Assembly (NCBI GenBank): GCA_000708835.1 | Contig: DF237537.1 | Coordinates: forward strand, 1 to 54,057 | DNA from: Klebsormidium nitens | Taxonomy: Eukaryota; Streptophyta; Klebsormidiophyceae; Klebsormidiales; Klebsormidiaceae | DNA length: 54,057 bases | Direction: 5' to 3' | Part shown: positions 12,300-24,600 of the stretch, one piece after another | Layout: every line of letters begins with the position of its first letter | Numbering within the stretch: the stretch's first letter is position 1 | The notes under the pieces: model-generated | Database searches by the model: none | What the model was told of the DNA's origin: nothing | Seen by the model: only the letters and a program-made list of their open reading frames with translations | Program-made: the position numbers and the translations under genes

Positions 12300-13293
12300 G
12301 AGGTCCGCTTAGTGTAAGCTTTTGAACAGGATGAGATATGAAAGTTTTTAGATAAGCGGTCAACTCAGGATTCAAAACGAGGGTTGCCATGCATGTGAAA
12401 TGAGTCGGCTAGCTACAAGATACTTTAGACTCGTTCAATTGTCGTTCAGCAATCAATTAACATGTTCGTTGTGAGAAGGACGGGTGGCGGCACGTATGTA
12501 GCCGGTGGACAGCGCCATATGCGAATATTCAATTTGAAGGAACGCCACCATTGAAGCATGTGTCATGCCTAGTCCAAGTCATCCAGTCTCCGATATGATT
12601 GACTCAAAGTGAGCAAACTTAAAGGTAGAAAGCTAGGCATGCTGTTTTCTTTGTTGCATTGTTTGCACTAATGTCTTTTCAACAGTGGTCAAGAAGTTGA
12701 AAGTGACACTCTGCATGGCAACCATAACTCTATTTCCGAGGTGCTCCGTATGGATCGGATTGGCGCATGCCAGTGCCGCCATGGAGAACCTACAATAGCT
12801 AGCACTGAGTGCCAGCCGCCCCCGTATAGTATCAGTGGCACCTCATTGGGACGTTGTTTAGGGAGTCTACATGGCGACAGGTCGTGCATGCCACGATGAC
12901 CGCGGGATGGTGGAAGGGTGTAATACATTGGAGTCGAAGCCTTTTCAGCCCCGCAAGCTGAGTTTCCTGCTATAAGTTACTAGTTATAACTTACACGATT
13001 TTAGTCCAAAAGTCCGGTGTTCCGTCCTCCGTCCTTCCAAGTACTTCCCGTGGGATTGAAGTTCGTACCACCGTCCCTTGCCTATGCGCCCTGCCCCTCT
13101 CGATCCTTTCCTAGGGCCAGGGCTAGGCCATCTGCCTGCTCTTCAATCAGTTCAATACAAAAACGTCATGTATATAAAGCAGCCTGAGCGCTGGGCATCT
13201 TTTTCGGACGCCACTGACCGTCGGCATGATCAATGATGCACGTCACTGTCATGCACCAACGTTAAATTAACATTTCACGGAGGTATGTTCAAG

Positions 13294-13560
13294 TACCGTA
13301 GTGACTTGGGAGTTCATCCTTTAATAATTATTTTGACTCAAGACGAAAATTCAGAAACTAAATTGGACCCTGAGGGAGAAAAGGAGAAATACTAAAAATA
13401 TTAAAAATCAGCTCAGATTGCTGCCAAACGAGGCAAAAAATCCAAAATTCTAAATTTGAAGAAATGTAAAATATTATCTCGCATCGCCGGACGAAACCTG
13501 AAATCTTTCGAAAATAATTATTCGCGGCGCTTGGGGGTGAATTCCCAAGTCACTACGGTA
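13294..13560. mobile_element. MITE with TA flanks (Tc1/mariner- or Stowaway-like)
   Basis: The left end reads TACCGTAGTGACTTGGGAGT, then TCATCC, then AATAATTATTTT. The right end is its reverse complement with few mismatches (AAAATAATTATT, then GGTGAATTCCCAAGTCACTACGGTA). Both ends are flanked by TA, the usual target duplication of that superfamily. The 267-bp interior is A/T-rich with no open frame, so it is non-autonomous. Confidence 0.75.
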
Positions 13561-13857
13561 AGTGTGCTTTTAGCCTGAAGTGACTCAAGTTCACGACTTG
13601 GCAGGCTTTTCGACAAGTGATGGACGGTTGAGCAGTTGAGCTGAGCTTTTCAATCCCTCCAGACACCAGGATAGTAGGCAGCCCGGGGCCCTACGCCTAT
13701 GAAAACCTTTGAAGAGCATGCTAGCTGATGGCGCACTCTCCCGTACGTATCCGCATTGATCGAGATGGTCAGCCGGGTCAGCAAACTTATCGGACGGTAC
13801 TTACAAGTCGTCAATCCAAGTTCACGAGGCCAGAGCTCTCGCTTCTGGTACATCGTT

Positions 13858-13995
13858 ACAGCTTCTCCCGACCATCCTGCCAGACTTAGTGTCATATTCT
13901 AACTTGGAGTGACTAATTTCAGACACTGAGCAGCAGACTGACTAACTTAGACTAATTCTCCCACTAAAACTGGTAGGATGGTCGGGAGAAGCTGT
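13858..13995. repeat. Inverted repeat, 26-bp arms
   Basis: The left arm ACAGCTTCTCCCGACCATCC..GCCAG (13858-13883) is matched by the reverse-complement right arm CTGGTAGGATGGTCGGGAGA..AGCTGT (13970-13995), separated by about 86 bp. It may be a small foldback element. I see no clear target duplication. Confidence 0.65.
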
Positions 13996-14907
13996 ACGTA
14001 GTCAATCGATCCGACTAGCTCAGGTCACCAGATGAATGTTAGACGGATCTGGGCCCAATCTGAACCTGGACTAGCTCGATGCACCACAGCACATGATTCG
14101 ACCCTGCTAGATTGCACCAGCGCGTCCAAGGGGGGACGAGGGGATGGCCGCGCCACCGGACCAGGCCGGGCGCCCCATACACACACCATACACACGTATG
14201 AACTGATGATCGGTCATATGATACAATGTCGGATATATCCGAACTGGCATGGTTTCGACCGTCGTAGTATAATCATAAAGTGAACACCGCCGGGCCTTGT
14301 TAATGAAGTTTTGAATGAAATCATGGTATAATGAATGTATATGACCGGAGTGATGACTAGAAAACTGTCTTGAGCACCACCGGACGGTCGGCCGTGGCAC
14401 TGCCTGCATAGGATATCATTGGGGCGGATGCATACAATCATATGCACGACCGATCAGAAAGTTGTCCATGCAATAGTCAACTTAGTAAATTGAGTCCGCA
14501 TATAGTAATGATTCTAGCTATAGCTATTCAGCTATAGAAATCAACAAGAAATCAACGTTGGATTCTAGCGACACTCTAGCTATAGTATATAGCTAGAAAT
14601 CCACGTTAGAGATTGAACAACATCGGCCAGCCAAGCTTGGACAGCTGAGCAGGCTCATGCATGACATGAATGATTCTAGCTAGCTTGCGCACCACGATTA
14701 TCAGTGCAGCCGCCCAGGTATTAAAGCTATTTGAAAACTTAGGTGTTCTGTTGTTAGCTAGCTGGAAAGGTGCTCTGATCGAAGCTCTCTTTCTGCATCC
14801 TAATTCCAATAATTTTGAGTTTTACAACCTCAAAAAAGGTACTTGAAGGGACGTGACCAGATAAGTTCACATTCTAACCCACTGCCAGCATCGGATATAC
14901 AACAGGC

Positions 14908-15021
14908 AGCTGTAGCCGAGTGCAGACCGTTTCAATCACCTTAAGATCGGGTTCATGAAGTATATTTCACGAACGAACCCGGTCTTAGGATGATTGAAAC
15001 GGTCTGCACTCGGCTGTAGCT
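14908..15021. ncRNA. Long imperfect hairpin (MITE or miRNA-precursor-like)
   Basis: Arms 14908-14954 and 14975-15021 pair over about 47 bp with only a few mismatches. The central perfectly paired block includes GTTTCAATCA / TGATTGAAAC and GCCGAGTGCAGACC / GGTCTGCACTCGGC. The loop is about 20 nt and can pair further (TGAA/TTCA). A transcript would form a stem of a size typical of plant-type miRNA precursors or of MITE-derived small-RNA loci. Expression cannot be judged from sequence. Confidence 0.55.
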
Positions 15022-15601
15022 GTCTATACTATGATATAGACCTATACTGGTATAACATTAGGCTGGTTGGCATCATAGATTGTTTGAAGTACGGCGTTAT
15101 GCAAGCGAGGGGCACGGTTGCCATCGGCGCTGCGTGGTCGGAATATCAAATAATGGTCGGACTGAAATGAGCAGCTATTCGTTACTATATCTGGTACGTG
15201 TGTACCATGTTAATGACTGCTTCTAATGTTGCTAAGAAAAGGTCATTATGGTTATACCGTCTCTATCGCTAAGACTAGCCGGCCTTTCTGTCCATAGCCG
15301 CAAATTGCTTACCTGTATCTTGATTGTGATGAACTCAATGGAAAGCACCGCAAAGCCTGTGAAAGATCGTACATACTGAATTAACAATCTAATTATTTGC
15401 CAAACACGGTCCTTCGACTTTACAAATAGTTTTCACCTTACATAAAGTCGTACTGGAACATAGAATACATATATTTCAACTATAAATGTCTCGTGTATAT
15501 ACTCCCGGATATACATTCGTTGGGATAAAAGCACTTTTGTCATAATGAGACGCACCCACCAAAAGAAAACCGTCGAAGCCTTCAATACCGTTTGCGGGCA
15601 T

Positions 15602-18600
15602 CTACGCAATTGGCGTTGTCCTGAACTCCAAGTTCCCTAAATTCCTGAACAGATCCATCCCCAGTCTCTCCGCCACCATTCTCCCGGGGCACTGCCGGCC
15701 AAAGTTCTCGGGGCCGAAGGAGGCAAAGTTGAGCACGTGGGCGGCCAGGTTGGGCCGGGTAACGTCGACCCTGCGTCAGCAAGCGCTACGTGTCAGCACC
15801 AGATGAAGGGAAATTGCATCTCAGAGCGTTACATCAAGGGATTTGCATTTCAGAGTATATCGTAAGAGTAACCAGACTCAAAGTTGGACGGCATCCGGTG
15901 TGACTCGAGTCGGCAGCTACCGTACACGGGTCGACGCCGTCACAGGCAGTCGCCAACTCGCTCTTACCGATACAACCCCCTGGAGCGAAAGAGAAGCCTT
16001 CTGCAGAAGCACGAAAAATAAAACAACTAATTATAGCAGTTTCAGAGCGACGACCTGGTTCTCTGCTTCCAGAACTAAGGAAGGAAGCCCTGAGAACGAG
16101 GGCCCCGTTGCAACGGGCGACACGGCATCAAAAGGGAGGACTTGACCTTTGAGCCAGGGCCGGACTGCCCAAGAAAAGGATACCAAAAGAGCATACAATC
16201 CAGGCAGACACACGCACAGAGCAAGAATGCGTTTGAGATTAGCAAGAGCATGCCCCAACGGCTCGACTCCCGTTTAGAAGCATGGAGACCATAGCTCACA
16301 GGTAAGATTGAGAGCGGACAAGAATCAAGAGCAGAAAGAGAGGGCTAAGGAGAGGCGCGACTTGCTTTTGCGGACAGGGTCAGATTAACAAGGGTGCGTG
16401 CACGTGTACGGACGAATCCTTGCCGGCTGTCGTTATACCGTGTCTTATTTTGCTGCTAATACAGTAAGGAATGCCGTTTTTCCTTGACGCTAAGAGTTTG
16501 CTTAAAGGCTTACGTAGTGTCGTTGCTCCTCCTGTGTGTTGGACAACGAAGAGGGCGTTGGTAGGATCAGAGCACATCCAACAACGAGAACGGAGAAAGC
16601 AACAGGGAGCTAGCTCGAGAAAGGCGACGTGAGAGAAACACAGATCGTAGAAGGTGAATCACAAGGGTAGAATGATCAGCACAATATGTTAAGGATACCA
16701 CAGAAAGAGTTGTAAGCTAGCGGACAGCTTGCGGACAGCCCTTACGTAAGGGCGTCCGCATGCACCGACGGATCCTTGCTGGCAGTCTTTATGCTGTACA
16801 TGACTTTGGTGCCCGCCGGGAACAGGTGCCGTTTGCCGTCGATGTCGATCTCCGTCGGCTGCTGTAGGTACGATGAGACAGAAGCCACTGGGGGGTGCGC
16901 GCGCATCGCCTCGTACATTGCGTTCAAGTTCGCCTCGTCGCTTCCAAAGTCAAACTGCAAAAGGAAGCAAGGGGAAAGTAGTTACGATAATCAGACTCAG
17001 TCTACATTAAGATAGGGTGCTTCATGCATATATATTCTCATACTGTATTCTCATGCATACATACTCTTTCATATGCGCTCCCGTACTTCTAAAAAGAGCA
17101 CCCTCACCCATCTGCCTGCAACTGCTGGTGCTCATCTCTCAAAATACCAGCTCTGAAATCCCATCCGACAAGAGAAAGCCGGGCCTAGAAACAAGACGGG
17201 AAAGGCATACAGTGAAATTGCGGGCTTCACAACCCGTCTCGACGACGGCTTTGAATTGAGCAAGGAGAAATGCACCGGGACGGCCGGCGTCTCAGTCAGA
17301 CTTGATTGACCGTTGTTACTTGAGAGAGGCGAACTGGCAAACGAGAAAGACGTCGTGATCACAACTTTACCACCATGTTGAGCACCCGCAGAAGATCCGA
17401 CGTACAGACGTGACAGCCGTGTACGCAGAATCGTTTTTGCACTCCCACTTCCAACAGCTTGGCAGGAGATTTCTTCATTAACCCGATGCAAGCCACTGGT
17501 CCACAGTTTGGCAGCGACTTTCAGAGCCGGCGTTATAATGTCAGAGCCGTGACCTTTTTGAGGCTAAGTTTGCTGGTAGGACACGAGTCCGTTGGGAGCA
17601 TTGTTGTACAAGATGAAGGTAGCTGGCCTCAGAAATGCGTATTCAGAGACTCTTTTCAATCCGTGAACCTCAGAGCTGGATCAGCGAAAGGCCCCGCTGT
17701 AAACGACATTAGAAGGAGCGTCGTCTCGCACTGATTGAAAGTCGTTGCGAAACGGCCGCGACGTTAAGGAATGGAACCGGGTCGGGGAAGGCGTGAATTC
17801 AAAACGCTGACGTCGGCAACATAGGACCCACCTTAAACGAGCTCGGCAGGAGTGTCGTTGTATAGAGATGAAGGTCGCTGGCCCCGGAATTGCCGCGACG
17901 TTAAGAATCGGCACCGAATCAGTGAAGGGGTGATTGAAAACTCTAACGTCAGCATCACACGACCCACCTTAAAGGAGCTCGGGAGGAGTGCCGTCGTATA
18001 CGAGATGAAGGTCGCCGGCCCCGGAATCGCCGCGATATAGAGGATCGGCATGAGCGCGTCCAGAAACTTCTCACGATCGTATCCCTTCAGGTCTGCGCCG
18101 GTCACGAGGGGAGACTGCGCGAGCAGAGCGCGCACTTTCTTCTCTCCGTCTGAGAGCCCCCACTTGAACATGCCAATCGGCGAGATCTGTTGTGGAAGAG
18201 GGGGAAGTAAGGTGCCTTTTAACGTGGGAGGAATACAAGCTTTCCGGTCCGAGACAAATGGCAAGAGTCAAGGAGGCACAACGTGCGATACCGGAGCTTG
18301 GAGAAGAAGCTGGGAGGGCCACAGAGCAGAATATAATCAGCCGAGAACCTGCGTTGTAAAGCGGGGAAGGTGCGGGTCTGATGTGAGTTAGCACGTAACA
18401 GATTCGAACGGGTCCTTTTTGGTAATCGCGGGTGCCTTTCTGAAGGGGTGACTTATGGCTTTTGCAGCACCACCGAGGAGGATTGGGGCCGCTTGTTGGT
18501 GAATTCAAACGCCACGAGGTTCGTAAGGGAATTGCAAGGAAGAATGTCCACGTGGGGGAAAAAGCCAGAAGAAAGCTTTTTGCTGGGGCCGGGGGATACG

Positions 18601-21600
18601 TTGTGGATCTAAAGCTGTGGAGCAACCGTTTCCTTACCTGATGGGGTCCCTTAAAGGTGAGGAACAGAGCTAAAACGTATGATTGAAGACACAGAGCAAT
18701 GGAAGCTGGACTGGGATGTGAGCGGAGGGCGGTATCGTAAGCCGTTCTGACTTTCGTGGAGGCAACTGTAGTGTCCCAACCGACAAGCATCGAGAACGAG
18801 GGGCACTAAACACAATTGCTCTCAGAGACTAGACGAGAACAAGATAGAAGAGGACGACAGCGGAACGGACGAAATCCGCAGATTCAAAAGAGGCGGGTGC
18901 TTACATTGAGAGCAACCGCTTCTGAAGCTCGAAGTATGGCAGACGAGCAAAGTAAGGGAGACGGTTGTGAAGCTATGTAGAAGTGCGAAGCAGGCCCAAA
19001 TTCTTGTAGCAGAAAGATTTGCCTTTGCGGCGTGTGATATCTGCGTCAGTTTGTGTCCTGTGTTTTGATATCGTGAAACTCGTCTTAGGTCCTGCAGTAA
19101 GAGCAGCTAGAAGAAAATAGAAAATCCATGGCTGTCGCTATCCGCTCACTCTGAAAATGCTGTAGGGTACGATGCCTTTGGTCACGAGCTCCGTCGTCGC
19201 CTTGTCTGGAGTAACACCTGAAGCCAGTGAATCAGTCGTCATAAGCCAGTGAATCAATCGTCAAAGCACGACAATTCCTGCACAGTTTTAGATTGAAAAG
19301 ACACTTCTTTAAAGCTAGAGTGCCATGCATTGTCTCAGAAGTGCGCCCGAGGATACGGAGCGAAACCGCGCAGTCACGCCCTGAGGGGAAAGATTCGTCT
19401 ACAGAAACTGGGAGGGGAAGCTTACACAGAGACGCAGGCATCTTTTACCGGATGCAAGTCCCTGCACGAGCGAATGGATTTCTGCACCGGTGACGCACTA
19501 CTCAAGCCCCAGGCGAAAAGGTCAACCGGGCAAAGAGAAGTTTCCACGAGGCGCACGAAGCTCGTACCGAGCCAAGAAACTCGAGACAAAGTGCAGAAGT
19601 CTCACCAAAAACAACGTACAGGATGTAAGCGGTGCTAAATGAGAACGTGTCGGGCTCGCCGCCCTTCACTTCTTTGGCGAAGGCTGAAACCAGGGACTGC
19701 GCAACCTGCGGGGAGACGTGGACGAGTGTTGACGTCAATCGCTGACGTCAATTTGGAAAAAGGGTCGGAAAAGGCCGCCCCGGCAGAAAGGACACTGTTT
19801 GCTGCCAAATCCGTACAAGAAACAACGTGCTTGAGTGCGATTCAAAAAGGAGAATGTGAAGGCGCTTAGAGGCAAACAGTGACGTGACACCTGAAGACTA
19901 AGGGCCACAAGGAGAAACCATTGACATCACTTAAAGCGCGGCCGACATCCAAAAACGTCAACGAAGCAATTTCTGCACATCTTATCAAGGACCCTCCTCG
20001 GACCGACAGAACAAGTAAACAACGATATCTCAATTCTGTCAACAGCACTCGCCCCTCCAGTTTATGCAGATTTCCAGATAAGGCCACGAATCCATGCTCC
20101 GAGAAATGAGATTTCAAGCGCGCGCAACCGTCGATGGCTACCGGCTCAAGCGAATGAATTCGGCACGGTGTTTTGTATTGGCCTTCACCCTTCCACGTCT
20201 CACGAAAAAGTTCGGGGAGCCGTAGTCTTCTCTCCAAGTCCCCCCTCTCTACAAGCGCCGAGCGTTTCGGGGTTGGTTCTCTCAACTTATCATTGCTCCT
20301 GGTCACGACCTGCTCGAAGGTAAAAAGATCTGGCCTTATCTCGTCCTCCATAACCCCAACTTTCCAAGCCGGTTTTTGGGTGGATTCTTACCTGATCCTT
20401 GCCCCTCACAACAGTCGCCAGGCTCGTTTTCCATTTCTCAATATCTGCCGAATAGCGTTACCCGTTCTCAGGGAACGCATCTCTCGGTCTCTCCTTGCCC
20501 CTATCCCGAATCGCTTCGCTTATGAAAAGGATGGCCTCCTCTGTTCCTCGCCATAGCCTCGCAGAAGTTTCAGGGGGGCGGTTTCTCACCCCATCCTTGC
20601 CCCTGGCGACGACCGCCTCGCTCGCGAAGAAGTCTTGCACGATGGCCTTGATCCCAATTTCTCGTTTTTTCGGGGGGGCACTCTCGCACCTCATTCTTGC
20701 CCCTCGCAACTATTCCCTCGTTCGTGACGAGGTCCAATCAAGATGGCCGATAAGATTACAGAACGGCTCAGGGGGGCGCTTTCTCACCTCATCCTTGCCC
20801 CTGGCCACGACCGCCTCGCTCGATAACCTGACCTAACCTCTGACCCCCCTTTTTGCCTGCTCAATCTCCAGGGGGGCAGTTTCTCACCTCATCCTTGCCC
20901 CTCGCAGCGACCGCCTCGCTCGTGAAGAGATCGATAAAGATGGCTTTGAGCTGATCTACACGTTCCTAAAACATTTCGGGGGGGGGGGCGTTTCTTATTT
21001 CATCCCTGCCCCTCGCAAGAACCGCCTCGCTCGTGAAGAGGTCCATCAACAGGGCCTTCCTGTTCCTGCCCATAAGCCCACAGAACGTTTCAGGGGGCCG
21101 ATTGCTCACCTCATTCTTGTCCTTCAATGAGGTCCACGAAGACGGCCACATTTGTTCTAACCTGATTGCCTTCAAAACCTTTCAGGGGGCAGTTTCTCAC
21201 CTCATCTTTGCCCCTCGCAACGACCGCCTCGCTCGTAAAAAGGTCCATCAACAGGGCCTTGATCTGCTCGCGCTCGCCCGTCCCGCCCGCCGCCTTGTCG
21301 CTCATGAACAGGAGCATGTTGTCGGGAAACCTGCGGGCGTCAGGCTGACGTCAGCAAGCAAGCAAGTCGCAGAATGCAACCTCCCAAGTCGAGACGCGAG
21401 TGAGTGTTGGCTGCGAACCCGCGGGCGTCAGACCGTTGGTTTGCTGGCAGGCGACTTGAGAATCGCAACCTTGCAGATCAGGAGTGTATGGAAGATAGAA
21501 CACAAGAGACATCCAAGTGCCATGCCCACGTGTGTTTGCAGTATATCACCAAAGTGCTTTGCTGTCAATCAAAGTGGACGCGATTGTTTTCCCCGTCGAT

Positions 21601-24600
21601 CCTAGTGGCGGACTTCTGCTCTTGAGCTACAGCGAGCATCGGGTTTAAGAGGAGGCACAGAACGAGAGGCACAAAAAGGTGACTCACGCTTTGGTGACGA
21701 AGCGACCCCACGCGATGTACGGGCCACGCTTCTGGGGACCCAGGATGAGCTGCTTCACCTGCAGAGCGGAACGGAACAACTGAGGGAATGTTTTAAGAAG
21801 GAAGAGCTGGGCTCTTTGGCTCTTGTGGACTTCTTAAGTACAGTAAACAGTATTGTAGATTTGGAATTGGTTTCCACATAAGGGATCGTAGAAGTACCAT
21901 CGTGCCTGAGAAAGTGTTAAACGATTGTTTGAAACATCTGTCCAAGGTTCGGGTCCGGTCTTTGACAACGCCGCCTTTTCAGACCGCCTAAATTACATTC
22001 TAGCAACGGAAAGGTTAAAATAACTTCGGTCTCTGATCAACAAGCGCCGGGCATTCTCAGCTCGTCTCTTGTCGATGAACAGCGGCAAGGGTAACCTTCA
22101 CTGTCGAACAATGCAGGACGCTTGAGCTCAAAGAGACCGCAAAAGCTTTTGATTGTCCACAGACTGTTCATTGATACCGCTTGTCAAAACCTGACGCCAT
22201 AACACGAGTTCGCAAGAAAAAACGTTCCGTTTTACAAGTTGGGCGTCCTTTCGAAACGTCAGGACTACCAACTTTGCATACGGTTTAGCAAGCCCTGAAC
22301 TTACAACGAACCACCAGGATCGATTGCATATAAGAACCTCAATCTGAAGTGTGAATCTTCACATCGACCGACACCAAACGCATGTTCCCTTGTATGCCCA
22401 CAGGGAGGATTGGTCAACAACCTAGGTCCCGTAACCCAGGCACCCAGGTTACGCCTAGGTTACGGGACCCAGGTTGTTGACAAGTGGTTGACAACCTGGG
22501 TGGCACAACCTAGGTTGTTCAACCATTACTTAGGTTATGTACAACCGGAGCGCCTAGGTAGTGAGTAACTTGGGCAACACCTAGGTTACACCAAACTTAA
22601 ACTAGGTTGCATCACAACCTGGGTGGGTTGTTGTCAAACGGGTCAATGCTACCGTTTAAGTCATTGTTTTGGAGAGGCTTATCAGACAAAGGAAGCAATA
22701 GTAGAGTGGTAGAGTGCTTAATTCAAGGAGGCAGGCCAAAGGTCGAGGGCTCGAACCCTCTGCCCTGCAAGGGCGCGTTCTTTTTAGCTGCAAAAACAGC
22801 TTAGAAAACGTTCAAATGGACACTTTTATTACCTCATTTTCTCCGTTTTCCCCCGGATTCAAAACTTTTCAGTCTTGGTTATGCTTGGTAGAGTCCCTCG
22901 CTACGTACTTCTGCTAATATCAGAAACATTTACCACGTTTTCAACGGCAAAAAAGGGTCTCAAAGTTTCCTTTTCTTCTTCTCGCGCACATGGGTTAACA
23001 ACAACCGGGCTTGAGTTGTTCACAACCAGGGTCAGCATAGGTTACGCACAACCTGCCTAGGTTGAGAGTGCCACTTAACCTAGGTGGACAGGCACCTAGG
23101 TTACTGCCTAGGTTGTGCAACAACCCATGACGTAACCTGGGCACAACCTGCCCAGGTTAGCGACCAATCCCCCCTGTGGCCGCCTGATGAGGCCGTGCAT
23201 TTCAGCTGGAAGAATAGCAGCTCTCAATCACCGGAAGACAAGAATTCAAGCAGCGAGTTACCGGAACATTCAAGGAATCAAAAGTCTTACCACGTTGATA
23301 TCCCCAACCATGAGTCCAGAATACGCGGGGAAGTTCGGCCCGAGGTACTTGAGCTTGCGCGTGGTCAGCGTCGCTTGCTCGGGGTCCTTGTCGAGGTTGC
23401 TCACAAGAGCGTCGTACATATAGAACAGCGCCAGCACCAGCTTGGTTAAGAAGTTGGGGTGCTTCAGTAGGAATATCTGTAACAAAGAGTGTAGAGCTTT
23501 AAGAAAAGCAGTGTTGGCTCTTAGAAACCTCTTAGACAAGCTCTCCAGTTGCCCGAGCTCTTCAAATGTCAGGAAACTGAGGAAGCCCTCAATTCCAACT
23601 TGCACAAGGGTTTGTTCAGGTGCAATGGGGCGCAGCACCGATTTGGTGAAGAACTTGCGGTGCTTCAAGAGGGAAATCTGTAGCAAGAAAGAGTAGAGCT
23701 TCAGGTAAATCTGTGGCAAAAAGGGTAGAGCTTTGAGGATGAAAGGAGTTGGCTAGCCACAGTTAGACAAACGAGCTCATCATGTGTTGTGGAGCAGAGG
23801 AAGTTGAACATTTCAGTACAAAAAGCTCAGGTGTTACGAATCAGAGACCTGACCATCTGAAATTTGATCACAGGAGGTTCCGTGCAGGTAAACAAGGCCA
23901 GCATAAGCATGTCAAAAAGCTGGGGTGCTTCATTGGGGAGATCTGCAAAGTGATCGCCGCTGCTTGGTTGAACTTTAAAAGCAGAGAGTTTGTCCTCTGA
24001 AGTTTGTCTGGTTGTTTGATTGCTGACGGGCTCACACAGAAGAAACATGGCCAACATAAAATTTTGAAGGAAAGTTGCTTTAGTGAATATTTTGCTGAGT
24101 GAGCGCCGATGCTTGGTTGGTCTCTGGGCAGCAAAGAGTTAATGCTTGAAGACTGTCTGATCATTCTCATCTGCTCCCAATGTGGCACAGGTAAACAGGG
24201 TCATTTAGAATTACAGTAAGGAAGTTTGCGCGCTTTAAAGAAGAATCTGCTCATAGGGGGTTACGTGAATTCTCAAATCCTGGGTCCAGGAGAGCTCCCA
24301 CTACTTGAGTGCATCATGGAAAAGAAAACCTGCGGGTCGCAGGAGAGGAGGCATAATTGACGGCTTATGAGCAGATTGTTTGGGAGCTCAGAAAGATAGT
24401 TGGGCGAGCAAAAGGATACCCTTTTCCAAATGAGTGCCGGCTTTGTGTTGGCCCGCTAGGGCTACAGCAACTTCATGTAAGAAGGACAGTCATGACAATT
24501 CACGGAGCTTGAGGTGGGTTTGGGGGTTATAGCATGGTTTGGGGGTCTGGGGGTTTGAGGGTTTGGAGGTCATGGCATGGTTTGGGGATTACAGAAGAAG

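Larger units (their letters stand above)
12300..15601. other. Convergent intergenic region rich in small inverted-repeat elements
   Basis: It separates the 3' ends of PPR-like gene A and P450-1. I see no coding exon. It carries a TA-flanked MITE, a second inverted repeat and a long hairpin, listed separately. The stretch 14,500-14,610 also has clustered CTAGCTATAG-type palindromes. Confidence 0.5.

Noticed and set aside
17132-17491. Extra P450-1 exon between exons 8 and 9
   Set aside because: The frame there shows no P450-like sequence, and exons 8 and 9 already join in phase.
20385-21260. CRISPR-like regular repeats
   Set aside because: The repeated units are degenerate copies of a coding exon edge with its donor, the spacers are not unique inserts, and the window is clearly eukaryotic.
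22690-22775. A functional tRNA gene
   Set aside because: A and B boxes are present, but the T loop has six bases, the acceptor stem does not pair and the anticodon arm is unclear.
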